NCBI GenBank assembly: GCA_013388675.1
Contig: JACAEW010000217.1
Span: forward strand, 1 to 41,131
Length of the DNA stretch: 41,131 nucleotides
Source of the DNA: Syntrophaceae bacterium
Lineage (GTDB): Bacteria > Desulfobacterota > SM23-61
Direction: 5' to 3'
Shown here: piece after piece, positions 21,236 through 31,396 of the stretch
Position numbering within the stretch: the stretch's first letter is position 1
How the letters are laid out: every line of letters begins with the position of its first letter
Made by a program: the position numbers and the translations under genes
The notes under the pieces: generated by a model
Databases searched by the model: none
Told to the model about the DNA's origin: nothing
Seen by the model: the letters and a program-made list of their open reading frames with translations, nothing else

Positions 21236-22102
21236 TCATGAAGAAAAAATAAGGATTAATAATCCTGTCATCAGGACCAGGCAGCCTAGCCATATAGTCT
21301 GGACCTGCTCGCGTTCATTGAAGAAGAGAACTCCCACTAAGAGAGTGACCGGAATTTCGATCTGCTTAACCGCCTCCACGTAGGCGGCTGCGGCGCGGGT
21401 GTAGCCGATGGTCCCAAAAATGGTGGAAGTAGCGGCAAATAGGCCCATGGCCAAGAAGGGACCGAGATACCGGGGAAGAACCGGGAGGTAGCGGGCCGAA
21501 TTCTTGATCACCAAAGGGAAGGACAGGAGGGAGGCGAAAACATAGTTCGTTAGCGTACAGAAGTAGGGGTCGCCGAGCAGGGCTGTCTTTTTGAAAAGAA
21601 GGATGGTGGGGGTAATGGTCAAGGCTGAAAGAAGGGCAAAACGCATCCCCCTTTCCCGAACAAGAAGAAGGATAGGTTCGGCCAGGGATAGGCGGGCTTC
21701 GCGCACATTGAGCAGGTAAACGCCAAAAAGACTGACCAGAATTCCGGCAAAGCCGACCAGAGTTATAGTTTCACCCAAAAAGATAATTCCAAAAACGGCG
21801 AGTAAAACAACCTGGAGTTTCCAGATGGTTACGGTTACTGAAATCTCGCCGTACTTGAAGGATTTGGAAAGCAGGAGAGTTGAAAAGACCTGGGAAAATC
21901 CGGCTAGGAAGGAGTAGATCCAGTAATCCACTCCCACACGGGGAAACCCGACAATCCAGCTTGCCGCTAGGGCGAAGGGAAGAAGGAAAAAAAACCTTCC
22001 CCAAACATTGATGTATTCATCCAGACTGTGTCCCAGGTTCTTCATGACCGCGTTTCGACCCACCTGGCACAGCGCGGACGCGATCGAAAATATCCACCAC
22101 AT
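21236..22102 (-). CDS. EamA/DMT-family transporter
   Basis: About ten hydrophobic segments; YTRAAAAYVEAVKQIEIPVTLLVGVLFFNEREQVQTIWLGCLVLMTGLLIL and IFLGETITLVGFAGILVSLFGVYLL repeats typical of EamA halves. Confidence 0.85.
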   Translation of the reverse strand: MWWIFSIASALCQVGRNAVMKNLGHSLDEYINVWGRFFFLLPFALAASWIVGFPRVGVDYWIYSFLAGFSQVFSTLLLSKSFKYGEISVTVTIWKLQVVLLAVFGIIFLGETITLVGFAGILVSLFGVYLLNVREARLSLAEPILLLVRERGMRFALLSALTITPTILLFKKTALLGDPYFCTLTNYVFASLLSFPLVIKNSARYLPVLPRYLGPFLAMGLFAATSTIFGTIGYTRAAAAYVEAVKQIEIPVTLLVGVLFFNEREQVQTIWLGCLVLMTGLLILIFSS

Positions 22103-22228
22103 GGATAGCCTCTATTTTAAAGGATTCTTTTGGCCCATTTCAACACTCTCCGGAGCCAAGGGCCGACCGGCTCATCGAACCCTTTAGCGAGAGCGCCCGG
22201 CGGAAAAGGGGCTATAGAGAGCATAGCA

Positions 22229-22993
22229 TCAAGACCCCAAGAAGGTCGAATAGCCGAAAACAAAAAGAATCAGGATCAGGAGGACGATGAGAGCGAGGCG
22301 AAGAAATCGGACCGGCATCCGGCGGCTCACCCAAGGACCGATTACGGCTCCGGTTATGGAACCGGAAAGAACCAGGAGGGTGATGGGTATATGAATGTGC
22401 CCGACCCCAAACTTGGCCCAGATGGTGCCCAGGCTGGTAATAAAAATGAAAAGAAGGGACGTTCCGATGGCCACCCGGAGGGGGATTTTTAGAAAGTAGA
22501 TCATAAGCGGAACAGTGATGAAGCCGCCGCCGACACCCAACAAACCGGCCAAGGCCCCTACTCCCAATCCGGTGGCGATGCCCAAAGCCAGGTTGAAATC
22601 TCCCTTCCGGTAGCCTTCGAACTCGAGCGGCGCCGGCAGGAATAGAATGAGGGCCCCTAAAGCAACCACAAAAAGATAAATTACCCGGAGGACGAAAGGG
22701 GAGAGGGGGACGGAGAGAAAAGACCCCAGGAGTCCTCCAGCGATCCCCGCTAATCCAAGAAAAAGGCCAACTTTGAAATCTACCATTCCTCCCCGGTAAT
22801 GGGAAATCGTGCTGGTCGCCGAGGTTACCAGAACATGGACCAAGTCCGTTCCAGTAACCAACTTCAGGGGGACTCCTCCCAATAAGGTCAACAGGGGCAA
22901 CATGATCACGCCCCCTCCCAAACCGAGCAAACCCGAGCAAAACCCTCCGGCCAAGCCAATAAAGGGCAAAGCAACCCAGACAATATTGTCCAT
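22229..22993 (-). CDS. TSUP (TauE/SafE) family membrane protein
   Basis: GFCSGLLGLGGGVIMLPLLTLLGGVPLKLVTGTDLVHVLVTSATSTISHYRGGMVDFKVGLFLGLAGIAGGLLGS and GVGALAGLLGVGGGFITVPLMIY. Confidence 0.93.
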   Translation of the reverse strand: MDNIVWVALPFIGLAGGFCSGLLGLGGGVIMLPLLTLLGGVPLKLVTGTDLVHVLVTSATSTISHYRGGMVDFKVGLFLGLAGIAGGLLGSFLSVPLSPFVLRVIYLFVVALGALILFLPAPLEFEGYRKGDFNLALGIATGLGVGALAGLLGVGGGFITVPLMIYFLKIPLRVAIGTSLLFIFITSLGTIWAKFGVGHIHIPITLLVLSGSITGAVIGPWVSRRMPVRFLRLALIVLLILILFVFGYSTFLGS

Positions 22994-23535
22994 CCTTGCT
23001 ATTTCACCCCAAACTAAATCTTGGTTATTCGAGCAACCTGAAGAATCACCCGAGGAAGAAAAAGGGACCCTCCCAGCCCTTTCGGAAGACCTCCCCACAA
23101 AACGTACTCAAGACCTTTTTATCTAATCTATTCCGTTTGTTTAGGGAATTCAAGAAAACATATTCCCGATATCAGAAGGAATGGGGCTGGGCGGGTACTC
23201 GCGATTTTTTTAGCAGCCGACAAAAAGATCAGAAGCTATAAGGGTTGGAATCAGCCCGAGGAAGTGAAAAACGAATCCTTAAAAAGTCGGTCCGGTTAAA
23301 TCGAGGAAATTTTCTTTCTCCTGGCATTTAGCGCAAATCTCATGGGTCACACCGGGTTGCCCCCTTCCCGCATTATCGTGTGGCACCAAGCGCAGCCCTC
23401 GCGGAGGGGCGGATTACCCCGGGCCGGGATTTTCTGATGGAAACTTGTCGCCTCCCCTTTTGGAAACAAGAATTACTGTCTCCAGTTCCTCCTGTGGCCT
23501 TTGGCAGTCGTTAGAAATTGCCCAAAGGGCTTTGG

Positions 23536-23799
23536 CTACTCCGGGAGATTCGACATATCCCAGGTGGCCTGGGCGGCTTTCTTCTGTTCGTAATTTTTTT
23601 GAACCAGAAGGGACTCTGCGTTGGTCAAACGGGAAATGAGCTGAAAATATCGCAAGGCAGCTTTCGGAACCCGGCTCTCCTGCCCGCCGTCGAATAGAGT
23701 AATATAATCCTCCCCATTTTTGGCGTAAAAGACCTTTCCCTTGGAAAAAGGAATCATCAGGCTCGGGCGCACGACTTTGCACCTCCACCAATTGGCCAT
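23536..23799 (-). CDS. hypothetical protein (87 aa)
   Basis: Coherent composition MANWWRCKVVRPSLMIPFSKGKVFYAKNGEDYITLFDGGQESRVPKAALRYFQLISRLTNAESLLVQKNYEQ; no recognised family. Confidence 0.45.
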   Translation of the reverse strand: MANWWRCKVVRPSLMIPFSKGKVFYAKNGEDYITLFDGGQESRVPKAALRYFQLISRLTNAESLLVQKNYEQKKAAQATWDMSNLPE

Positions 23800-23886
23800 T
23801 TCTAAAGGTCCTCTACTTTCTGCGGTCCCTCAACCGTCCGAGGGGGAAAGCCAGGGAGGGCCAGAAAGGAGGTCCGGAACCTTTTT

Positions 23887-25344
23887 TCAGATCCCGTACC
23901 TTCTTTTGAAGCTGTAAACCGTGGGGCGGCTAACCCCCAGCATCTTGGCGGCCTTTGAAATGTTATGGCGGCATGACTCCAGGGCATCGATAACCTTTTG
24001 TTTTTCGATCACCCTGCGTCCGTTCCCATCCGTGGACGATCTTGTCCTTTCCCCGGGCGCTTCCGGATTGGGGAGGTCCAAATCTTTGGGTTGGATGGAA
24101 TGATGGTTGGCCAAAACCACGGCTTTTCTGATTTTATTGTTGATCTCCCTCACATTCCCGGGCCATTCATATTGGCCCATGGCCCTTAATGCCTCTTCGG
24201 AAAAATCCCGGAGCAACCCGGTCTCCCAGCAGGCCTTTTTCAGAAAATGTTGGGCGAGAAGGAGCTTGTCTTCTCCCCGCTCTCTTAAGGGAGGGAGTTT
24301 TATGGTGAAGGCATCCAGCCGGTAATACAGATCGGGCCGGAACTGGCCCCGGGTCATGGCCGCCTGAAGGTCCGTGTTGGTCGCGGCGATGAAACGAACA
24401 TCGATTTTCTTTCCATTCACCGCTCCGATTCTCTCGATGACCTGGTTTTCCAGGAAGCGAAGGAGCTTGGCCTGCAGGGCGGGGGATAGTTCGGCGATCT
24501 CGTCCAGGAAAAGGGTCCCTCCGTCGGCACATTCAAACTTACCGATTTTACGAGAATAGGCGCCGGTGTAAGAACCCTTTTCATAACCGAACAATTCGGA
24601 CTCCAGAAGATTTTCCGGTATAGCCGCACAATTGATGGGGACGAAGCCCTTATCCTTCCGGGCGCTCCTTTGATGAATGGCGAGAGCGGTCAGCTCTTTT
24701 CCCGTCCCGCTTTCCCCCAGGATGAGAACGGGCACGTCCGTGGGGGCGACCTTGCGGATCTTGGCATACACCTCTTTCATGGCCTGGCTGGTCCCCACGA
24801 AATCCCGAAAATCATCGCAGGAGGATTTTTTCATCAGGTCCGTTTCCAGGAGATCGATCACCTGGCGGATTTGACCGGCCGATAACTTTTCCACTTGAGA
24901 ATGGAGCTTCTTCAGAAGGTAGGTCTTTTCGTGGTACTCCGGGTAGGTCGTGGAATGAAAGTCGAGGTTCCAACCGCATCGGGTGCACTGCGGGGGAAGC
25001 GGGGATTCTGCATGACCACAATAGGGACACTCCCTCAAATTTTTCAAATGCTCGGATAGGTATCCCCATAGTTTGACCTTCGACGAAGAATCGAGGCCGG
25101 AAAAAACAACCGCCACCCCGGACGGGTCTTTCCGAACTGTTTTTCCGCTGTGGTCAAAATAACCATAGCCGGGCAGGTCGTATTTCAGGAAAAGAGAATC
25201 CCCCTCCCTGACCGAGGGGAATTGCCCCCTGATTCTGATGAAGGCCCCATTCAGGCTCAGGTCGGTGAAAGCGGCGCTGGACCCGGAAAACCTACCATTC
25301 AGAGTTACCGGAAGATCAAGCTTGGCTCGGGCGAAGAAGCGCAT
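23887..25344 (-). CDS. PilZ - zinc ribbon - sigma54-interaction AAA+ - Fis-type HTH transcriptional activator
   Basis: PilZ motifs RFFAR (RxxxR) and DLSLNG (DxSxxG); CPYCGHAESPLPPQCTRCGW zinc ribbon; Walker A GESGTGKE; GSYTGA loop; C-terminal HNISKAAKMLGVSRPTVYSFKRRYGI HTH. Confidence 0.92.
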   Translation of the reverse strand: MRFFARAKLDLPVTLNGRFSGSSAAFTDLSLNGAFIRIRGQFPSVREGDSLFLKYDLPGYGYFDHSGKTVRKDPSGVAVVFSGLDSSSKVKLWGYLSEHLKNLRECPYCGHAESPLPPQCTRCGWNLDFHSTTYPEYHEKTYLLKKLHSQVEKLSAGQIRQVIDLLETDLMKKSSCDDFRDFVGTSQAMKEVYAKIRKVAPTDVPVLILGESGTGKELTALAIHQRSARKDKGFVPINCAAIPENLLESELFGYEKGSYTGAYSRKIGKFECADGGTLFLDEIAELSPALQAKLLRFLENQVIERIGAVNGKKIDVRFIAATNTDLQAAMTRGQFRPDLYYRLDAFTIKLPPLRERGEDKLLLAQHFLKKACWETGLLRDFSEEALRAMGQYEWPGNVREINNKIRKAVVLANHHSIQPKDLDLPNPEAPGERTRSSTDGNGRRVIEKQKVIDALESCRHNISKAAKMLGVSRPTVYSFKRRYGI

Positions 25345-25711
25345 TTGGTAAGTCCTTTGAATGAATGATTTGACAAAATGGAATGATCTGGGGCCTTTGG
25401 TTCACGCCTTATTCACCCCTGCATAGCCAAAATCATGCCATGAGTGTAAAGGAGGACCTGACGAATAAGTATTTAATAATAATCGGGAAAATACGGTTAT
25501 GGGATGAAGATCCGCTGGTTTTTAACAAAAATGGTGGGTTCAAGCTATGGACCGGTTTCCCCATCTTTTGTGAGTCCTTTCCATATCTGGACCCTATCCG
25601 GTCTTTCTTTGATGGGGGGATGGGACCCCGCCATTCGCCTTTTTTTGGAACGGCGGATTATCAAAATAAGGAAAAACCAGCCCCCCCGGGAATCCCCAGG
25701 GGATTCACATT

Positions 25712-27172
25712 CTAAGGGTAGGATGAAGTGGGAGAGTCGGAGCCGGGTTCAATCCGGGTTTTTGAGGACCTGCCCGTATCTATCTGGATACCCAGCTTCT
25801 TGACCTTTTCGTGAATGGTCTTGTAATCGATCTGGAGCAAACGCGCGGCTTTTGCCTTATTGCCACCGGTTTGTTTCAACACCTGGTCGAGTACCTCCCT
25901 TTCCACGGCGGTGATGCTCTGCTGGAGAATTTCCTTCAAAGACAAATTCTTCCAGGGGGCTCCCTGAACCTTGGGGGTAAAGGCCATCCCCGGAACATCC
26001 ACCCGCTTCAGTTCCAGGTGCTTTTCGGTGATCAGGTCATCGGCCAGAAGGGCGGCGCGGCGAATGATGGACCTGAGCTGACGGACGTTGCCGGGCCAGT
26101 TATAGTTAAAAAGAACATTGATGGCCGATTCGGAGAATCCCTTGATCTGCTTGCTCAGTTCCTTATTGGCGTTATCCAGAAAGCGCTTGGCCAGGTAGGG
26201 AATATCTTCTTTCCGCTCCCGGAGCGGAGGGATGTAGATGGTGAATTCGTTCAGCCGGTAAAAGAGGTCCCGCCGGAAGGACCCCGAAAGGGCCAGCTCG
26301 TGCAGGTCTTGATTGCTCGCCACCAGCAGCCGCACATCCACCTGGATGGGTTTGTTTCCCCCCACCCGGTAAACCTTCTTTTCCTGGAGGACCCGGAGGA
26401 GCTTGGCCTGGGAGCCCAGGGGCATGTTGGAGATTTCATCGAGAAATATGGTCCCCCCCTGGGCCACCTCGAATTTCCCCGGCTTTTGGATCTCGGCCCC
26501 GGTGAAAGCCCCCCTTTCGTGACCGAATAGTTCGCTCTCCAGCAGGGTTTCGGGAATGGCTCCGCAATCGACCGGGATGAAGGGTCCCTTAGCCCTGGAA
26601 CTGGAATCGTAAATGGCCCTGGCCACCACCTCTTTTCCGGACCCGGTTTCTCCGATAATGATGACCGTAAAATCCGATTGGGCCACCCGGTTGACCTCCG
26701 ATACCAAGCGGGATACTGCGTCGCTGGGCCCCATCTTCTCCTGAAGGGGAGAGCTGCCTTTGAGCTGGTTGGACAGATCGCGGACCTTCAGCTTGAGCTC
26801 CCGCTCGGCCAGGGCCCGGTGAACGACCCGAATCACTTCATTGTTATCAAAAGGTTTCGAAAGGTAATCATGGGCCCCGGCCTTGATAGCTTTGACCGCC
26901 CCCCGGGAATCGGCATGGGCAGTGATGAACACCACGGGCAGTTCCTGGTCAAGCTCGCGAACCTTTTTCAGGACTTCCATCCCGTCCATTCCCGGAAGCA
27001 TCATATCTACCAGAAGCAAATCCGGTGATTCGGACTGAATGGTTTTTAAGGCCTTTTCCCCATCATAGACGGTCAGGGCTTCGAACCCCTCCTTCTTCAT
27101 CAGGTCGGAGAGGATCATGCAAATGCCCTTATCATCGTCAACGATAAGAATACGTGCTTTTTTCTGGTTCAT
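25712..27172 (-). CDS. sigma54-dependent response regulator (NtrC family)
   Basis: Receiver ILIVDDDKGICMILSDLMKKEG...DLLLVDMMLPGMDG...ITAH...KPFD; GETGSGKE; GAFTGA; Fis HTH GGNKAKAARLLQIDYKTIHEKVKKLGI. Confidence 0.95.
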   Translation of the reverse strand: MNQKKARILIVDDDKGICMILSDLMKKEGFEALTVYDGEKALKTIQSESPDLLLVDMMLPGMDGMEVLKKVRELDQELPVVFITAHADSRGAVKAIKAGAHDYLSKPFDNNEVIRVVHRALAERELKLKVRDLSNQLKGSSPLQEKMGPSDAVSRLVSEVNRVAQSDFTVIIIGETGSGKEVVARAIYDSSSRAKGPFIPVDCGAIPETLLESELFGHERGAFTGAEIQKPGKFEVAQGGTIFLDEISNMPLGSQAKLLRVLQEKKVYRVGGNKPIQVDVRLLVASNQDLHELALSGSFRRDLFYRLNEFTIYIPPLRERKEDIPYLAKRFLDNANKELSKQIKGFSESAINVLFNYNWPGNVRQLRSIIRRAALLADDLITEKHLELKRVDVPGMAFTPKVQGAPWKNLSLKEILQQSITAVEREVLDQVLKQTGGNKAKAARLLQIDYKTIHEKVKKLGIQIDTGRSSKTRIEPGSDSPTSSYP

Positions 27173-27981
27173 TTTCTCCTACCTTTTTGATCCGAAGTTC
27201 CTGGGGAATCCATGTGTTCGGCGCCATCTTATCCGAACCCAGGTTGAATAGTCTTGCATGAAATCAATTGGATCGTAAACCGAGCTAACCCGGGTCAAGG
27301 GCCGGGCTCTTGAAAATCCCGAAAAAACGGGGTACCGGGGGGTGAAATTCCATCCGGTGCCAAGCCCGGCGGCAAGAACCCAAGCCTCATGGAAAGGCAA
27401 ACTTTAAGATTCCCCCCCCAAAAGAGCCGAGAGGGCTCCTGAACGAAAGCAATAATTCATCCCCTTGAAACGGCAATATACGGGAAGAAAATAATCAGCC
27501 GGCTCCCCTTTTATTTACCCCTCCGAACAAAAAAGCCGATAGGCTGCCCCCCGGAAAACCTCTACCCAAAAAATTGACATTTTTATGGGAAAATAACCAT
27601 GGAATTGACGCTATTATTTTAAAAAACTATCTCTTTTTTCTCTGGAAAGAGACCCATATAGATATAACTGTTTAGATTTTTTAATTTTTATAGAAGAAGA
27701 AGGAAGCTAGCCTTTCTCCCCGCGATCCTTAATTTGCAAGCTAGATGCCAGATATTGCCCGAAATCCATATATTCTGAGCCCCTAGTAAAACTCCTGATT
27801 CCGGAAAAAAATCTCCTTCCGGGCAACCCCGGTGAACGCCGGGGTGACCCGGAATCTCGATTCTTGAAATTAAGCACCCCGGTTTTCGTAGGAATGACTG
27901 GGTAAGTAACCTTTCGAAAGGAGTCTTTTGAATGGATAAACCGCGAGACTTTTAATGGCGTAAAATAATTCTGGCTTGGAC

Positions 27982-28905
27982 TTAGGTCGGTCCGGGCGTT
28001 TGGGACTTCGGAAAATCCTTTTTTTCCCCCCTTTCTGGGGGGGGACCACTCTGGCTGACCGGCAACAAGACAGTGACCGTCGTTCCCTTCCCAACCTGGC
28101 TTTCGATGGCAATGGTCCCTTTGTGCTGGTGAATGATGGACTGACAGATGCTTAAACCCAACCCATACCCGGTCTCCCTGGTGGTATAAAAAGGTTCGAA
28201 AAGGCGTTCCTGCTGTTCCTTGGGTATTCCCTCTCCGTTATCGATAATTTGGATCTCCACTCTGTCCCGGGAAGGGAGAAGGCGGGTCTCCAGGATCACC
28301 TTTCCTTCATTGGAAACGGCATAGATGGCGTTAATGAAGAGATTCAAGAAGACCCGTTCTAAGTTCTCCCGGCTGGCCATGATTTCGGGAAGACGTTTGT
28401 CCAACCGGGTTTCAAAGGCCACCCGGCAGGGAGCGCTTTCGAGTTTGCTCATCTTCCACATGCTCAGGAGGACCTGGTGCAGCTTGATGGGTTTGAAGTC
28501 CAGAAGAGATGTTTTGGTGTAATCCAAAAATTGTTTGGTTAAGTCCTGCGCCTTTTGAGAGTTTTCGAAGATCGTCTGAACTTTTTCTCGGGTCGCCGGG
28601 TCTAGATCGACGTTTTCCAGACAGAACTGAGCACAAGAACTGATGACGCCAAGAGGATTTCTCAGGTCATGGAGGAGCCCGGCGGCAATCATCTTCCCTT
28701 CCCTTTCTTTGCGGGAAGCCTCATAGTGCCTGTTCTCCAGTTCCCGAATCAAAGCCGAAGCCCTTACCAACTGTTCCACCAGGGAGCGATTTTCTTTTTC
28801 TAACCCCTGAAGAGCTTCGCGGACGGACTTTCCCCGACTTCCGGCCGGCTTCCTTTCCCGGTGCTCTTCTGGCAAGGGACTTTTCTTTTTCACCTTTTCG
28901 GTCAA
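27982..28905 (-). CDS. sensor histidine kinase (soluble; HisKA + HATPase)
   Basis: MIAAGLLHDLRNPLGVISSCAQFCLEN H-box, NAIYAVS N-box, IQIIDNGEGIPKE, LFEPFYTTRETGYGLGLSICQSIIHQHKGTIAIES. Confidence 0.93.
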   Translation of the reverse strand: MTEKVKKKSPLPEEHRERKPAGSRGKSVREALQGLEKENRSLVEQLVRASALIRELENRHYEASRKEREGKMIAAGLLHDLRNPLGVISSCAQFCLENVDLDPATREKVQTIFENSQKAQDLTKQFLDYTKTSLLDFKPIKLHQVLLSMWKMSKLESAPCRVAFETRLDKRLPEIMASRENLERVFLNLFINAIYAVSNEGKVILETRLLPSRDRVEIQIIDNGEGIPKEQQERLFEPFYTTRETGYGLGLSICQSIIHQHKGTIAIESQVGKGTTVTVLLPVSQSGPPPERGEKKDFPKSQTPGPT

Positions 28906-29521
28906 ATTTATCCCTTCGATCGGACCCGGATCGATGCCCGGCTTGGGAGGGCGGATCTCGTTTCCAAAGATTCTAAGGGCCCATGAAATCCTTGGCAGAG
29001 TCCACAGCGTCTATTTTATTATCTACCCGAACGGACATATAGCAAAAAAAACGAACCCTTTGCTTTACCTAATTAAGAAGGGGACCATTCATTGCGACGC
29101 TTTGCCTGCCGTCGGAATTTCGCCAACCCTCGCGTTCCTCCCAAAGAACCCGCCAAAAAGGCTTTAATGGGTTTATAATCATCAAAGCTTCATATCGTCA
29201 ATCGCATGCTATCACCAAAAGTGAAGAAAAGCAAGGGCAAAAAGAAACTTTTGGGCCGGAAAAACCCCGAAAGGAAGGGGAATCTGGGATCCCTCAAATA
29301 TTGGGAGCTATTTTCTCATGGCCCTAAACAGTTACAATCTTTTTGATTCGCTGCAAATCATCGGTTATCATAAATGAAGGGCGGAAAAACACCAAGTGTC
29401 GATAGTGGCGGTTTACGGACCGCCCCCACGCCGGCCTGGTTAAGCGAACATTTCCTTCCAGCCAGCATATATGGATTCATAGGGGGCTGAACGCCCGAAT
29501 CGTCTCCATAAATTTCCTAGC

Positions 29522-30184
29522 TTGATTATACTAGGCGATAAGGAGGTAGGAATGGGTTTAAATCACAAGGATGAGCGGGCGACCCACAAAATCTATTGGG
29601 AAAGCCTGGAAAAGACGGAGCCCAACGAGGTTTGCCGCAGGACCGGGGCTTCCTACCGCCAGGATCGGAAAGGATACCTTCTCCCTGTCCTGAACCAAAA
29701 ATATCTGATCCTGCCGGGGGAAAAGCGAATGCTCTGTATGCGGGGAGACCTCTGCGAGGAAGAATCCTTACGCGATTATTTCTTCCTCATGGTCTTACTT
29801 TATCTTTTGCATGGTCAAGGACAAGATCCCACCCATACCTGGATCAGCGAAAAGGAGCTTAAGGGGGGCACCACCTTCTTCCGGGGGCCTCATGCCCTAA
29901 GAACAGAGGAATTGACGGAGACTTTTGGAAAAGACCCGGAGGGTTTCTTGCAAGTGGGGAAGAGACTGGGCGGGGTAGAGCTTCTCTTCGGTGACAAGGC
30001 GTTTGCCTTGACCGTCCTTCCAAGAGTCCCTCTCGCCTACCTTCTGTGGAAAGAAAGTGAGGAGTTTCCGGCCCGAGTCAATGTCCTTTTTGACTCCACA
30101 ATCCAGAAGCACTTTTCCCTGGATGGAATCTGGTGCCTCGTGGCTGAGGTGAGCCAGCGCCTCCTGGAAGCCAGAAGTCGGTGA
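29522..30184 (+). CDS. DUF3786-like protein
   Basis: PNEVCRRTGASYRQDRKGYLLPVLNQKYLILPGEK...FFRGPHALRTEELTETFGKDPEGFLQVGKRLGG...FGDKAFALTVLPRVPLAYLLWKESEEFPARVNVLFDSTIQKHFSLDGIWCL resembles DUF3786; recalled pattern, not searched. Confidence 0.7.
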   Translation: MIILGDKEVGMGLNHKDERATHKIYWESLEKTEPNEVCRRTGASYRQDRKGYLLPVLNQKYLILPGEKRMLCMRGDLCEEESLRDYFFLMVLLYLLHGQGQDPTHTWISEKELKGGTTFFRGPHALRTEELTETFGKDPEGFLQVGKRLGGVELLFGDKAFALTVLPRVPLAYLLWKESEEFPARVNVLFDSTIQKHFSLDGIWCLVAEVSQRLLEARSR

Positions 30185-31074
30185 AAGGCAAAATTGCCTA
30201 CATCGTTGCCGACCTGGAAGGGTCCACCGGGGCCTGGACCAAGGCCCACACCCTTCTGAGAACCCCCGAGTGGCAGGAAGCAAGGGTCGAGCTGACCCGG
30301 GATATAAATGCGGTGACTGACGCCCTCTTAGCCAGAGGAGTCAGGGGCGTGGTGGTCAAAGACTTCCACCGGACGGGTTATAATATCATACCCGCCTATC
30401 TGGATAGGAGGGCCAAGCTGGTCTCCGGCTATTATACCGGGCCGGCAGTCGGGTACGGTAATTTGTATGGGGCCGATTTCGCCCTCTTTGTCGGCCTCCA
30501 CGCCGCAGGGGGGAATGAAAACGGGTTTCTGGCCCACACCCTGACCAGCCGGATAGCCGAAATCCTGGTAAACGGAAATAGGGTCTGCGAATCCGAGCTC
30601 TTTTCCACGGTTCTTTCTTCCTTTGAGGTGCCGGTGGCCTTTTTTTCCGGCTGCCCGGCCGCTTGCCGGGAGGTAAAGGACAGGATGGATTGGGTGGTCA
30701 CCTGCGCCGTGCCCAAAGACCTTTCAATTTACCAGGACCCGGATAAAAGGAAAGAGCATATCCAGAGAGCGAGGGGAAGCCTGCGAACCAGTGTGCTGGA
30801 GATGCCCTGGGTGGAGGGACTGGCGCTCTTTGCCATGAAACCGCCTTTTGATTGTGAGGTGATTTTCCAGGAAGAAAAAGAGGCAAATCGAATGAATGCT
30901 TGGGGCTTTCCCCGGGAGGGAAGGATCATTCGTTTCCACGCCGAAGAATTTCTGGAAATGTATGAAAATCTTCTAAAGATCGCTTATTTTCCCAAATTGG
31001 CCTACGCCCTCCGATATCTGGTAATTCCCCTGACCCGGGTCGTATGGGGAATCCAATCTTTAAAACACCTCTAA
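30181..31074 (+). CDS. M55 family (DppA-like) D-aminopeptidase
   Basis: KIAYIVADLEGSTG (DxEG), VVVKDFHRTGYNI, ALFVGLHAAGG, NGNRVCESEL; GTG start overlaps the upstream stop as GTGA. Confidence 0.82.
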   Translation: MKGKIAYIVADLEGSTGAWTKAHTLLRTPEWQEARVELTRDINAVTDALLARGVRGVVVKDFHRTGYNIIPAYLDRRAKLVSGYYTGPAVGYGNLYGADFALFVGLHAAGGNENGFLAHTLTSRIAEILVNGNRVCESELFSTVLSSFEVPVAFFSGCPAACREVKDRMDWVVTCAVPKDLSIYQDPDKRKEHIQRARGSLRTSVLEMPWVEGLALFAMKPPFDCEVIFQEEKEANRMNAWGFPREGRIIRFHAEEFLEMYENLLKIAYFPKLAYALRYLVIPLTRVVWGIQSLKHL

Positions 31075-31190
31075 CGCTTGCGGATTATGGGAAGCAAAGA
31101 ATTCCGCATTCCCCATTTCGATTGCCGAATTGGGCAGTCCCACATTCCCCTTGATTTTCCAGGCGTTTCTTTTTATCATAGAAACATAAA

Positions 31191-31267
<77 letters not shown>

Positions 31268-31396
31268 ATGAAATCAATGGGGTTAGCCCTACGGCGAAGT
31301 AAGGGCCATCCCTTTCGGTAGCGGGTTCGGAAGCGGATATTTTGCGGGCCTAGTTTGTGGATTTTGGAAACCTGGCCGATGGGGGTATGGGAAAAA

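Noticed and set aside
23380-23400. CAWCH as a c-type heme-binding motif
   Set aside because: Only one CxxCH in a short broken frame without a signal peptide; a Cys-tail zinc-like motif fits at least as well.
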